Origin: Heliopora coerulea
Taxonomy: Eukaryota > Cnidaria > Anthozoa > Scleralcyonacea > Helioporidae
Direction of reading: 5' to 3'
DNA length: 64,000 nt
Assembly: GCA_030142905.1 (NCBI GenBank)
Contig: JASJOG010000197.1
Location: 248,001-312,000, forward strand
In this document: positions 32,546 to 42,592 of the stretch, one piece after another
Layout of the letters: every line of letters starts with the position of its first letter
Numbering within the stretch: position 1 is the first letter of the stretch
Translations under genes and position numbers: made by a program
Notes under the pieces: generated by a model
What the model was told of the DNA's origin: nothing
The model's database searches: none
What the model saw: the letters and a program-made list of their open reading frames with translations, nothing else

Positions 32546-34132
32546 GTGATCTCACTGAAAGATCACAAGCCAGACTTTGAAAACCATCCTAAATGCCGAC
32601 TCATCAACCCTGCTAAAAGTAGCCTCGGAAAAGTTAGCAAATCCATCTTAGACAACATCAACAACGATATTAGACGGCAGACCCAAGTAAACCAATGGCG
32701 TAACTCTACCGACGCTATCTCATGGTTTCAATCTATTCCCGACAAACAAAGAAAATCATTTATATCCTTCGACATCATAGACTTCTACCCCTCCATCACC
32801 GAACAGCTGCTCGACCGGTCTATTTCATGGGCAAGCCAATTCACAGATATCTCGGACACAGACATCAATATAATCAAACACGCACGCAAATCTCTCCTCT
32901 TCCACAAAAACCGCACATGGTCCAAACGCAACACTGACACCACTTTCGACGTTACAATGGGAAGCTTTGACGGTGCGGAAATTTGCGAACTCGTCGGGCT
33001 CTTCATCCTAAATTCATTAGAAGAAAAATTTGGGAAAAATGTCGGATTATACCGCGACGACGGCCTAGCGGTTGTCAACACACGCTCTGGAAGACTATGC
33101 GACAAGTTAAGGAAAGAACTAATCAGCACATTTAATGACCTCGGACTTAAAATTACTGTTCTGACAAACCAGCAACGCTGCAACTTCCTCGACTTGACAT
33201 TCGACCTGACTAACGGCACTTACAAACCCTACAGAAAACCCAACGACGAACCTATTTACATTAACCGCTCATCAAACCATCCACCCTCCATTATACGGGA
33301 ACTCCCTCACTCTATCAACAGACGAATTAACGCGCTTTCTTGCAACAAAGAAGCATTTGACGAAGCAGCACAAACGTACAACAACGCCTTGAAGCATAGC
33401 AACTTCAACACTCAATTGAAACACGAACCTAACATTCACACTGAAACCCAACGCAGAAGACAACGCAACGTAATCTGGTATAACCCACCCTACAGCAAAA
33501 ACGTCAAAACTAACATCGCACGCGACTTCTTGCAACTAATCGACAAACACTTCCCGCCAAACAACAAATTACACAAACTATTCAACAGACACACTATCCG
33601 TGTCAGTTACAGCTGCAGCGAAAACATGGAAACATTTATTAAAAGGCACAACAATACAATACTGAAGCGACACGACAATCAAGAGAAACTATCTTACACA
33701 AAAAACACTCGACTATGCAACTGTAGAAACCCTGAACAATGTCCTGTAAAAGGCATTTGCCTGCAAACCAGCGTCCTTTACAAGGCAAGAATAACGACCA
33801 CTGACAACAACGAGACGAAGACATACATAGGCGTAACAGGTAACGACTTCAAAACTAGGTACCGAAATCACTGCAAATCTCTCAACAACAAAAAATACTT
33901 AAACGAAACCGAACTTTCAAAACACATTTGGAACCTGAAAGACAACAAACGCAAATACACAATCGCCTGGGACATCATCAAACAAATTCCATCATACAAG
34001 GCAGGATCAAGAAAATGTCGCCTATGACTCGAAGAAAAGTTGCTTATACTAAAGAGACAAGGGAAAAACATTTTGAACAGACGGTCCGAACTATTTAACA
34101 AATGCCGACATGTAACCAAACACTTCCTTTAA
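32546..34132 (+). pseudogene. PLE-1 reverse transcriptase plus GIY-YIG endonuclease
   Basis: Starts inside the RT at LVISLKDHKPDF. RT motifs are CRLINPAKSSLGKVSK, SFISFDIIDFYPSIT (motif A), FDVTMGSFDGAEICELVG, GLYRDDGLAVV (motif C) and CNFLDLTFDL. The Cys-rich linker and GIY-YIG nuclease follow. A TGA at 34025-34027 replaces the TGC cysteine of CRLCLEEK, cutting the last 35 residues. PLE proteins copy their RNA at nicked target ends. The missing N-terminus and the premature stop make this copy inactive, though the rest is uninterrupted. Confidence 0.85.
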
Positions 34133-34172
34133 ACTTTTGTCACCTGTATATATGTGAATAATTAAATCTCAT

Positions 34173-34224
34173 CTGTCAGTTGCCTGATGATCGCCTGAGC
34201 GCGTGAAACTCAGAGTAGCGACAG
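34173..34224 (+). ncRNA. Hammerhead-ribozyme-like sequence in PLE-1 right arm
   Basis: Order of elements: stem I strand CTGTCAGTTGC, core box CTGATGA, short stem II (CGC/GCG), core box GAAAC, very short stem III (CTC/GAG), cleavage-type GTA, stem I return GCGACAG. Hammerheads with tiny stem III are reported in PLE terminal repeats. The pair closing stem II is non-canonical (T-T), so activity is uncertain. Confidence 0.5.
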
Positions 34225-34299
34225 CAAAATTTTGTCTTTTGTATTTACTTATATATATTTATATATATGTATTTTTTTTTTCAGCTAAAACTCTTTAAA

Positions 34300-34650
34300 A
34301 ATCTTAATAAATTAAAGAAAATCTCTACTGTTAGTTCCCAGCAGAATAAATTAATTTAGTTTATACACCCAAACCCCTCTCTTTATGAAGGATCTTTCAC
34401 ATCAGTTTTATCAATTATCATCACATTTAAATCTTTCATACCATTATGATCAGACGGGAAAAAATGCGCATACAAATGTTCACCCATAATGGTATGAAAG
34501 ACTCATCATAATGGTATGAAAGACTGAAGTGTGATGATAATTGATAAAACTGATGTGGAAGATCCTGCAAGAAGGGAGGGGTTTTGGGGGTATAAACTAA
34601 ATTCATTTATTCCGCTGAGACTTAACAGTAGAGACTTTTCGTAATTTATT
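34300..34650. repeat. Large foldback element
   Basis: Arms of about 165 bases are inverted and roughly 85% alike by eye (left TCTCTACTGTTAG ... TTTATCAATTATCATCACA; right is its complement). The centre holds three copies of TCTTTCATACCATTATG in both orientations. No coding capacity. It sits immediately before the hAT end at 34656. Confidence 0.7.
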
Positions 34651-34655
34651 GTAAT

Positions 34656-36268
34656 CAGGGTTGTTAGATTGGTTTTTTCATGGCCAAATTTCTCGATTTT
34701 GGCTTTTTCGTTTTTTCTTTGGCCTCGTAAAATATTTTTGGCCTTTTGGCTTTGTTTTGGCTTTTTTTACGGTTGACAGGAAATTTTCGGAAAAGCTACC
34801 TATCAATTCAACTTTACTGGTTAAACTCGGTTAACATTGTTAACTTTTTAATTTTTAATTGTTAATTAACTTATTAATTTAAACATTGTTAATTTTGTTA
34901 ACTTAACAAAATGGTGTCAAAATGGAAAGTGTCATACGAGAGTCCGAGGAGGCACAACACTACGTGGGAGAGTAAATTTTGTTGGGTAACGAAGGCGTCG
35001 GATGGCAGCGAAAATGCTTTTTGTAAACTCTGTCGTGTTGTGATCAAGCCAAAAGCATCTAATTTATCAAACCACGAAAAAAGTGGTAAGCACCTTCAAC
35101 GTGTTAAACTTTCCACCACCTTGAAGCTTCTTCAAGTCGTTCGTATCCCAAGAGCAGACGACGAAGTGAAGATCGCTGAAATTGAACTAACCGTTACAAT
35201 GGCTTGTCATTCTGCTGTTCTAACGACCGATCACCTCGGAGAGGTTATCTCCCGAAATGCGAAAGGAAGTTAATTTGAAAACATTAAACTGCACAGACTT
35301 AAGTGCACAAGAACTTTGACAAATGTAGTCGCTCCAGCCTTGAAGGAAGAGTTGATAAACGATGTGAATGGTAAGAAATTCGCCTTAATTGTGGATGAGA
35401 CCATCGATGTTTCAACCACGAAACAACTCTTTCATTGTACGATACTAAAGCGAAACCGAAAATAATATCTTATAGCCGTGACACGTACACGTGCGGACGA
35501 CCTGTTCAACGCCATTAAAGGTTGGCTTGCAGGAATTCAGCTTAGAATGGAGGACTGCGTTTGTTTTGCTAGCGACGGTGCATTAGTGATGGTAGGAGAA
35601 CATGATTTGGTGTGGTCAAGACTAGTTGCTGTTGCTCCGCACTGCATCAAGATGAAGTGCATCTGCCACTCCTTAGCATTGTGTGTGAAGCATGCTTTCG
35701 AGAAGCTCCCCTCAAGCCTTGGATTTCTTCTGGCTGAGATTCCCAAGTGGTTTTCCAAAAGCACCATGCGAAGAGAAGCTTTCAAAATGCTCTATGAGGT
35801 CATGAGTCCAGATGATGACCAAAAAGTACCTTTCGAAGGTCATTCAACTACAAGATGGCTGGTAAGAGGGAAAGTTATATTCCGCATCTTGATGAATTAG
35901 GAGGAGTTAAAGGCCTACTTCATGACAGCAGAGCCAGTGAGTACCAAGATGCGCGATACAAAGCACGTCTTCTTTTGAATACGCAAGACGATCCAGTCTT
36001 GTATTTGTATTTCCACTTTGCCTCTCCCTTCGTTACAGAGTTCGATAGTGTGAATTTTTTTTTTCAAGCGACAGATTCTGACCCAGAAGAAATGTACAAA
36101 GAGTTGGTAGCATCCAGCAAGAGCCTGCATGGTAGAGTTTTTTGAAGCACTAGGAAGGCCCCTCCCCGTTGAAAAAGTCGACTTTAGTGGAAAGTTTGAG
36201 TTTGAGGCTCAAAAATACATTTCAACCAAAGTAGAAGACTTGTTCTCTAAGACTTCTATGTTTGGTCT
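34656..36268 (+). mobile_element. hAT-type transposon, 3' end replaced by PLE-3
   Basis: Left end CAGGGTTGTTAGATTGG resembles a hAT terminus and is followed by TGGCC/TGGCTTTTT-rich subterminal repeats, then a transposase pseudogene. The right end is not present: homology stops at about 36268, where antisense PLE-3 begins. Confidence 0.6.
34911..36268 (+). pseudogene. hAT-like transposase (DUF4371-type), degraded
   Basis: Opens MVSKWKVSYESPRR. A BED/TTF-like zinc finger is visible as FCKLCRVVIKPKASNLSNHEKSGKH. After frame breaks come KFALIVDETIDVSTTKQL (catalytic first Asp region), CVCFASDGALVMVG, IKMKCICHSLALCVKHAFEKL and GHSTTRWLVRGKV, the usual hAT RNase-H-like blocks. There are at least four stops or shifts (35273, 35466, 35900, 36145). 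It ends within EDLFSKTSMF at the PLE-3 junction, so the dimerisation domain is missing. Mobile-element origin is clear; the exact hAT family is not. Confidence 0.65.
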
Positions 36269-37010
36269 ACCTACGATGTCGGGCTTGTGTATTTTGGGAA
36301 GAAGATATAAGGTTGGTGTTCTTGTTGTTGTTTCTGGATAGAGAAATTCATATGTTGTGTCATCTATTAGTTTGTCATCATGCATTCTGTTAACAAATGT
36401 TTTAATTTGTAGTAGTATTTGTTGGGTTGGGTCATTAATGATTTTTAGGTAATGTTTTGTGTTGTCAAATTGTTTGTAAGCTTCAGACTGATAGTCTTTT
36501 ATGGGCCAGACTACAATGGCTCTACCTTTATCTATCTGCTGGTTTGATTATTACGTCACTGCTGGTTTTGAGTTCATTGATGGAGATGAGGCCAGTGTCG
36601 TGGTTTTTACTCATGGTATTCAAGTGATGTGTATTCTATGAGGTTGGAGTTGTCTGCTTGAGGTGGTGTTAATTTACTTGCAGTTTTGAGTGGATGTTTT
36701 ATGAGGGTGTTTTTCCTGAAGAAGTATTTAGTGTACATATTGCGTCTGTAGTTAAGAAAGGATTGGTAGACTGTATTGTAGTGTGTGGGGTTGGGTGATG
36801 GGATCAATTTGAGTCCTTTGGAGAGGCGATTGGTGGTGGATTTGGATAGTGGTGTATCAGATAAGTTGACAATGCTGTTCTGTATAAGATGGTTGTGATC
36901 TTTTTTGTGTAGTTGCAGTTTGTTCTTCTATTGGTTGTTGTTGTTATTATGTTTGTGGTTAATGTATTTGAGAATGGAGTTTTTATTATAGGTGGTTGTG
37001 TTCGTTATAG
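36269..37010 (-). pseudogene. PLE-3 reverse transcriptase N-terminal part
   Basis: Minus-strand reading gives VNLSDTPLSKSTTNRLSKGL, KLIPSPNPTHYNTVYQSFL, then after shifts KIDKGRAIVVWPIKDYQ and LYLLPKIHKPDIVGRP. These match the region before the RT fingers in Poseidon/Neptune-type PLEs and parallel PLE-2 (LPLSDSERSILAKGLKFVP, KPADKGGALVVW, PKIPKPNNPGRP). The sequence ends at GRP, where the hAT begins, so motif A to C and the nuclease are absent. Confidence 0.65.
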
Positions 37011-37722
37011 TTATTTGTGTAGATTTTGTAGATGTTTGATGAGAAAATCCTGTATACCATGTTGAATGTGCTGGGTTATGTTGGTAGTGATGTGCTGGTT
37101 GGTTGTATTGGATTGTATTTGGGATATATTGATGTCTTTGTGGTATAGATAGGTTTGTGGTTGGTGTGGGTAATAAGAATGGTCTGGCTCATTGAGTGGT
37201 TAAAGGTGTGTAGTTGGGTGTGATTGTGGTTGGTTTGTGATTATGTTTACTGAAGGTGGTTGTAGTGGGTTGTGGTTGTCATGTATTAAAAAAGGTGTGT
37301 TTGTTTTGGAGGTGTTGGACGATATGTTGAGGTCGGTAGTTTTGGTTGGATGAGTGTGGTAATGGTTGGTATTGTGGTGAATTAGAGTTTATGGGTGTGG
37401 TATTAATGTGATGAGATTTTATTGTTCTTTTGTGAAATGTTTGTGGTTTGTATGGAGTTATGTTTATCAGTGGATGGGTGTGATGGTAATGTGGAAGGAA
37501 GAAGGTTGGGTTGTTTGTGTCGTGGGTGTGTGACAGTGGATGTTTTTCCCAGTGCGTGTAACTCTGTTGGAAGGCTGGTTTCATTGTAGTCTTTTTAATG
37601 TTCTTGTGGATTGAAGTGAAGCAGTGATCGTACGTCTTTTGTATTTGTTGCCTATTCCGTTAGTGCTGTCGATTATTTGGTTGGCTACTTGTTTGTCTTG
37701 GGTGTTTTTGCGTAAATGTTGT
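37011..37722 (-). pseudogene. PLE-3 spacer, His/Pro/Asn-rich
   Basis: Low-complexity frames on the minus strand (37279-37584, 37581-37772) rich in His, Pro, Asn and Thr (HYHHTHPLINITPYKPQTFH). They lie between the N-terminal ORF and the RT in the same orientation. May be decayed linker, a PLE intron or simple drift of T/G-rich DNA. Confidence 0.35.
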
Positions 37723-38502
37723 TCACGATGTTGTATTTTCATATTTGTGTCTCGTAGTGCCCATGGAGGCATTGTTTAATATCCGTTCCCAACGCTCTCT
37801 GAATTGCGGTGGTAGGTAAAGTTTACATTTGTGTTTTACTCTTAGTCCTTCCGGGGTCGTGTTGGAGTTGTGGTGTTTTGTCAGGTTGTCTATCGTTGCT
37901 TGTTGTTTGTCCCGTTTATATTTGAGTGTGTAAAGAGTTCGAAAGGATTCAAGTAAGTGGTTTGGGATATTTTTGATGTCTATATTTGTTGGGTCAGCCT
38001 GTTGTGGTGTACTGTTCGTTGACGTTCCGTAGTTGGTTTCCTCGATGTCCATGTCGTTTCGGTCGGTGGGGTCTTGTTGTTCTGTGTTGGTGTTCGCAGA
38101 GGTTCTTTCACTGTCGTCATTGTTCTTTTCCGTTAGGTTGGAGCGGTTTCCTGGAGTTGTGTTTTGTGTGTTTATGCCACTGTCGTCATTGTTGTCAGTT
38201 TCGTGTCGTTTCGTTGTTAGGTATTCGTGCGTTGTTTGTAATGTGTTTGGGTAGTTCTCAATTATACTGTCGTTCAAGTTCGTCATGTCAAACAGGTTGT
38301 TTTCGTTCGCGTGTTGTTGGTTAATGTTGGTGTCATTTGTCGTGTTCGTTGTTTGGTCAATTTCTAAAAGAGTTTCCTCATCAATTTCATCATCGTTTGT
38401 AGGGTAGTCTTCAATCTGGTCGAAAAGCAGGCCATTTTCAATATTTTGATCCGGGATTTCGTTGGGGGTGTCCATGCCATGGTTGGTGATCTCCGAACAC
38501 AT
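37723..38502 (-). CDS. PLE-3 N-terminal ORF, acidic Asn/Thr-rich
   Basis: 259 codons without a stop. Residues 1-170 are acidic and very rich in Asn, Asp and Thr, likely disordered. Residues about 180-250 are conserved-looking (LLESFRTLYTLKYKRDKQQA ... TPEGLRVKHKCKLYLPPQF), resembling the short helical block found N-terminal to the RT in some PLEs. Its position upstream of the RT fragment on the same strand supports this. No named domain in the first 170 residues. Confidence 0.5.
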   Translation of the reverse strand: MCSEITNHGMDTPNEIPDQNIENGLLFDQIEDYPTNDDEIDEETLLEIDQTTNTTNDTNINQQHANENNLFDMTNLNDSIIENYPNTLQTTHEYLTTKRHETDNNDDSGINTQNTTPGNRSNLTEKNNDDSERTSANTNTEQQDPTDRNDMDIEETNYGTSTNSTPQQADPTNIDIKNIPNHLLESFRTLYTLKYKRDKQQATIDNLTKHHNSNTTPEGLRVKHKCKLYLPPQFRERWERILNNASMGTTRHKYENTTS

Positions 38503-40037
38503 TATTAATTCCTGGTTCTCACCATATTTCCCATTAGATTTTAATGGGACAACTATAGATGTAAGTATTTGTGGATTAAGCTAGGTATTTGTGTTTAGAT
38601 GTGTGAGGTTGTAACGAGGTCTGTGCGAAATTACTTAAAATCCATCGGCAAGGGTTTTGCACTTTGGACTTAGCTACGCACGTGGTGTGGAAAGTGTTAG
38701 GTGTAAAATAAATCGTTTTTCAAACTACACAGTGTGGTGAGCTTGGATTAGCTCTACCCGTTCCCTACGAGATATACTGCATTTTGTATCGTATTAGAGT
38801 AGGTAATTGGAACCACACTGGTGTTATAGTAATAGTTGATTCGAACTAATGAACGATGAACCAACCAAGGAATGTAATGTATGTGATGAGCAGTGGGATG
38901 AATGAAGTAAATGAATAGAACGAGTAGAATAAATAAAATTAAGAACGAACGAATAGAACAGATAGCTTATCTAAAGAGAATAATTCCAAATAGTGAAACA
39001 CTAACAAACTCGAGTTGTTTTTTTTTTTTTCAACCTTTATAAGACAGAAGGACACTACTTTATATGCTTTTACATTAGGCAATGACTCCTCATGTAAGAA
39101 CGCAACTTTCAAGGATTTTCTTTTTTTCTAAAGAGCCATCCTAAACAAATATTTTACATCTTCAGCAGTCGAGAAAATTCTTTTCATGGTTTCCTAGAAA
39201 CTCTGGTATTTCATGAAGGTTTTCTTGTCATTAACTCGGCTAAATTAGATAACCTTTCATAACATAAATACGGTCATAGTGGTGACAAAAAAATTTTCAA
39301 GGAAAATCAAAACTGATTAGTTTCGTTAGTCATTAGCACTTCAATTTTGTCGTCAGATAAATATCTTTATAGAACTCAAAAGTAGCTAGTAGGAAGAAAT
39401 CAGCGATCTGTATCCGAGCGAGTCCCGGTCTGAAGCCAGTTACCTTTCATTGATGTTATGCTAATGGCAAAACACTTGAAAGTAACATTTGAGAATTTGA
39501 ACCAAGACAAACATTGAAAGTATAACGGCATTCAGAACGCTGAGAATTTTCACCAGTAATTCTTCGAAAATTCAGACTGGCATTGAGTTTTATTAAAGTC
39601 ACGCAGTCTTTTGTCGCAAGCTATTGAATATCGATGTTTTTTCAACATCCCCGATCAGTATCAGACTGAATTTTGATAATACGAGTTAAAAAAGTTTCAC
39701 TTGTGAAATCGCTTTTACTCGGTTGGTGACGCATCTCAGCGACAACTGGCAATGGAGTCCGACTAATCAAATCACGACTGGACACGAGCAACAAACCCAC
39801 AAAATGTGTTGACAGTCAGAGACGATCTGCCATTTTCTGTAACAGATGGCCGCTGACCAAACAGCGAAGAAACTTGACATTCAGAAACCACGCCCAAGAA
39901 CATGCACTTCTCTTGTTGAAAATTCCGGAAACTAAAGACCTGGTCTCGCTCACTGAGTACTGAAATACAAAACTAGTCTTGTCTATGTAAAAATCGGATA
40001 GATTTAAATAACGAACCCTATTAAAACGTTCTCTATA
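38503..40037. other. No gene recognised
   Basis: First few hundred bases may be PLE-3 5' flank. 38870-38965 is AATGAA/AATAGAA-rich low complexity and 39018-39030 a T run. Nothing else supported. Confidence 0.4.
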
Positions 40038-40289
40038 TTATATCAACTGCACTCTTGATCGGGATGTCATCTCTTCCTGATTCTTCAAAGGATTTTCATC
40101 GAAATCGTTTTGTAGTGGAGTCCTGGAGATGTCATGGTAGAATATGGTGCTTCCTGAGCTAAGGGTTGAACGTTTTCGCAAGTAAAGAACGAGGGCACCC
40201 ACAACAGCGACAATAGTTCCACCAACAATCGGACCAACATTTGAGGAAGAACCTTTCGATTTCTTGGCCAATGGGACGCCTGTTCCTGA
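40038..40289 (-). CDS. Terminal exon of LDL-receptor-related membrane protein: TM and tail
   Basis: Begins after a good acceptor (CGGTCTGCCTCAG) and runs 83 codons to the stop. It encodes a short linker (TGVPLAKKSKGSSSN), one transmembrane helix (VGPIVGGTIVAVVGALVLYL), a stop-transfer RKR, and a 40-residue cytoplasmic tail with LQNDFDENP. Single-pass type I orientation is predicted. It starts in phase 1, needing one base from the previous exon, and that is what the EGF-like exon at 41545-41714 supplies (G|GA). The tail motif could act in endocytic sorting, but a clean NPxY is not present. Receptor identity within the LRP/LDLR group is not resolved. Confidence 0.6.
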   Translation of the reverse strand, partial: SGTGVPLAKKSKGSSSNVGPIVGGTIVAVVGALVLYLRKRSTLSSGSTIFYHDISRTPLQNDFDENPLKNQEEMTSRSRVQLI

Positions 40290-40816
40290 GGCAGACCGAA
40301 GGAACGAAATTATGACCAAAAATGACACAAGCTAAAACTATTCTCGAATTATTTCCAAATTTTCAATATCAATTCCTTACATACTCTTGGACCACGTAAT
40401 ATTGTCCAATATTAATTCATAAGTGAAGACAAGACAGCTATAATAGTTGTTCGAGGCTTTTTTGAATTCTGAAATATCCTGGTCACTTAATCATCGAAAA
40501 CCTAAGTCTTAGCCACTGTGCAGCCATTGTTATCTCCTCCCAGCTAATGCTTAACGACTAGTTTGGGACTTCCCTTTTTCAAAATCTTGGATTCGCCAGT
40601 GATAAACATGTCTCTCTTCTTTAAGCCCTTCCAAAAGTTATACACGTTGGATATCTTGTTCATTATATTTTCCTTATATTGCCCTTTGATGAGTTATACA
40701 CTTAGTAAAACGAGAAAACCTGTTGCCTAAAAATCAGTCGAAAGCAATCTTGTGGCGGGAAAACCATCAGCCAAAAATAAAACAAAATCCGAAAAATAGC
40801 ATCTTGTAAACTTAAG

Positions 40817-41082
40817 CGTTCGCCAAACGCTTCAGACTTTTTGTTCAACACCTTTCAACAGTGTTGAACGATGTTGAAGTCAGGGAAGGATAAAGGCATT
40901 CAACATATTCCACGGTCGGCAAGATCAATGTAAGTGTTGAACACAAGATGAACAAAAATTCGAACATGTTCAGATTTCTTTCAACAACGTTCAACATGGG
41001 TGGCCAAACGCGTTCAACATGTCGCATTCCACAATAGTGAACGACGTTGAATGAATGTTGAAAGCATTTGGCCACCAAGGCT
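40817..41082. mobile_element. TTAA-flanked MITE, 266 bp, in LRP intron
   Basis: TTAA on both sides (40813-40816, 41083-41086) with imperfect inverted ends sharing GGCCAAACGCTT-like sequence. The interior is full of TTCAACA and its complement. TTAA duplication suggests a piggyBac or Kolobok relative. It lies in the intron between the EGF and TM exons. Confidence 0.6.
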
Positions 41083-41087
41083 TTAAG

Positions 41088-41300
41088 ATTTGAGTTGAAC
41101 AGTATGACAAAAGATGAATAAAGGTGATACTTTGGTTTACTTCAAAGTCATTGTCAAACCTAAACTAAAGTTACAAGCAAGCGATGACCCTATTTGTAAT
41201 TACCTTGCTCACGAATTTAGTTTCAGTTTGACAATGTGTTTGAAGTAAACTCGAAATGTCACCCTTATTCATTATTCGTCTTCCTGTTAAACTCAAGTCT
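41088..41300. repeat. Foldback in LRP intron
   Basis: Two inverted arms of about 80 bases (TTGAGTTGAACAG ... TTTACTTCAAAGTCATTGTCAAAC and its complement) around a 46-base loop. Directly next to the TTAA MITE. Confidence 0.65.
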
Positions 41301-41378
41301 GGAGTTAACAAGATGCTATTTATCGGCATTTGTTTTAGTTTTCACTTTTTGAAATTGTCGGCTAGCGAGACAATAAAC

Positions 41379-41410
41379 TAACGTTTCGAGCGAAGACTCT
41401 TTGTCGGAGT
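41379..41410 (-). repeat. Hammerhead-like motif, isolated copy
   Basis: Minus strand TCCGACAAAGAGTC then TTCGCTCGAAACGTTAG. Core boxes are close to CTGACGA and GAAAC with a GAG/CTC stem between. Stand-alone remnant of the recurring motif. Confidence 0.4.
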
Positions 41411-41544
41411 TAAACGTAAAAACTCATCTCGTTCGTTTCCGTGGTTTCCTGATCCTTTTGCTTTTTACACTTGGCAAAGCCCACTCTGTCTACTCGGTGA
41501 GGTATCTAATATCATTTCTGCCACGATAAGAACATTTTACATAC

Positions 41545-41714
41545 CATTTTCTCTCGAATCTGTTGGCGTAGCTATCGTTATTTTGAGTGTGTTGATAAGG
41601 CAAGCCTTGTTGTCATCACTTAAAGACATCCCGTTGGACACAGGCAACTATACTTGTCGACGCCTGGCAAAGAATGGCACGTGTGACTGCATCCTCCATT
41701 GTTTTCACTGCATG
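41545..41714 (-). CDS. EGF-like exon of the same LRP/LDLR-type gene, 1-bp frameshift
   Basis: Bounded by an acceptor (GAAAACAG|CATGC) and a donor (AATG|GTATGT), phase 1 at both ends. Reads CSENNGGCSHTCHSLPG, YSCLCPTG, then one base short, SLSDDNKAC and ITIATPTDSRENG. The six-cysteine spacing and the CPTG...L..D.K.C ending are those of the EGF module that follows LDLR class B propellers. The exon is 170 bases where 171 would keep frame; the deletion falls in CPTG|MSL. This is a pseudogenising mutation or a sequencing error. The next exon downstream is 40038-40289. Upstream YWTD propeller exons were not found in the window. Confidence 0.6.
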
Positions 41715-42592
41715 CTGTTTTCATATAAAGGAAAACAGGTTAGACAATATTGGGGTAAACAAAGGTTCGTATACCATGCCTCACAGGATTGTAAATAATC
41801 TAGGTACTGTAAGTGCATGAAAACCTTCGATGTGAATTTAAGATGTCGCTTGAGAAGCTGGTTTTTAAAAATTGACATCTTCCAAGTACGTAACCTTTGA
41901 AGTATTTAATTTGGTTTTTATAGTTACTTTCACCAATATTTAAGGATTTTGTTGCATTTTCTGTTTATCATATTTTGCAGGATCCTAATGACAAGCACTT
42001 TTGTCCAGTTGTAAACGGAACAAATATTATTTTTGTTACTATTACTGTTATAATTATTATCATTATCATTATCATAATTTGTTCATACGACTTCACATAG
42101 AACCGGCATTCATCGCCACGAGAGTGGTCTACCACCAATAAGACAATCACGAATGCCAAACGACTTTCCCACACAGACGAAAAGTTTCATACAGGTACAA
42201 TGAAGAAGGTAAAACGACTTTTTCACACGTACGAAAACATTCTCATGATCAGGAATGAGTAATGACTTTTCACCCTTTTCCATCGATAGAAAACATCTCA
42301 AAACGCATAATTTCTGATTATCAATCAAAATCCAGTTTGACGGGTAAAAACTCTTGGGGGACGCTTATTAGACGGTTGTTAATCCTGTAAAAGATTTATT
42401 CCATGACCGATTTCTCAAATTTTGAAGAACGTTTTTGGATAACGGTGATAATTTTTTAAGTTCTTTTCTAGCAGAACCTCTCCTCTTGGCGAGTAAAATA
42501 GTCTGGTGTTAACAACAGTAAATAATAGAAGACTCATCACGTCAAGAAAGAATTGAGACAGTTATAATCGCCATACATAATTTCTACTCTCA
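41715..42592. other. No gene recognised
   Basis: Probably upstream intron of the LRP-type gene if that gene is real. Contains an ATTATTATCATT-rich run at 42030-42080. No further exon identified. Confidence 0.35.

Larger units (their letters stand above)
31430..34252 (+). mobile_element. Penelope-like element PLE-1 with inverted arms
   Basis: A plus-strand PLE (5'-truncated in the reverse transcriptase) whose last 1107 bp (33146-34252) are repeated in inverted orientation at 31430-32536, leaving a 609-base unique centre. The arm ends align base to base and both arms have the same length. The only difference I saw is one base in the endonuclease. Hammerhead-like sequence lies 28 bases inside each tip. 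The result is a 2.8-kb interrupted palindrome. Confidence 0.85.

Noticed and set aside
37986..38324. Plus-strand Cys/Ser-rich ORF
   Set aside because: Antisense of the Asn/Asp/Thr-rich PLE-3 ORF; composition is explained by that.
40845..41078. 77-codon minus-strand ORF
   Set aside because: Lies wholly inside the TTAA-flanked MITE and reflects its TTCAACA repeats.
41583..41798. Plus-strand Ig-like exon containing DTGNYTC
   Set aside because: It is the antisense shadow of the EGF-like exon on the minus strand, which has better motifs, splice sites and phase.
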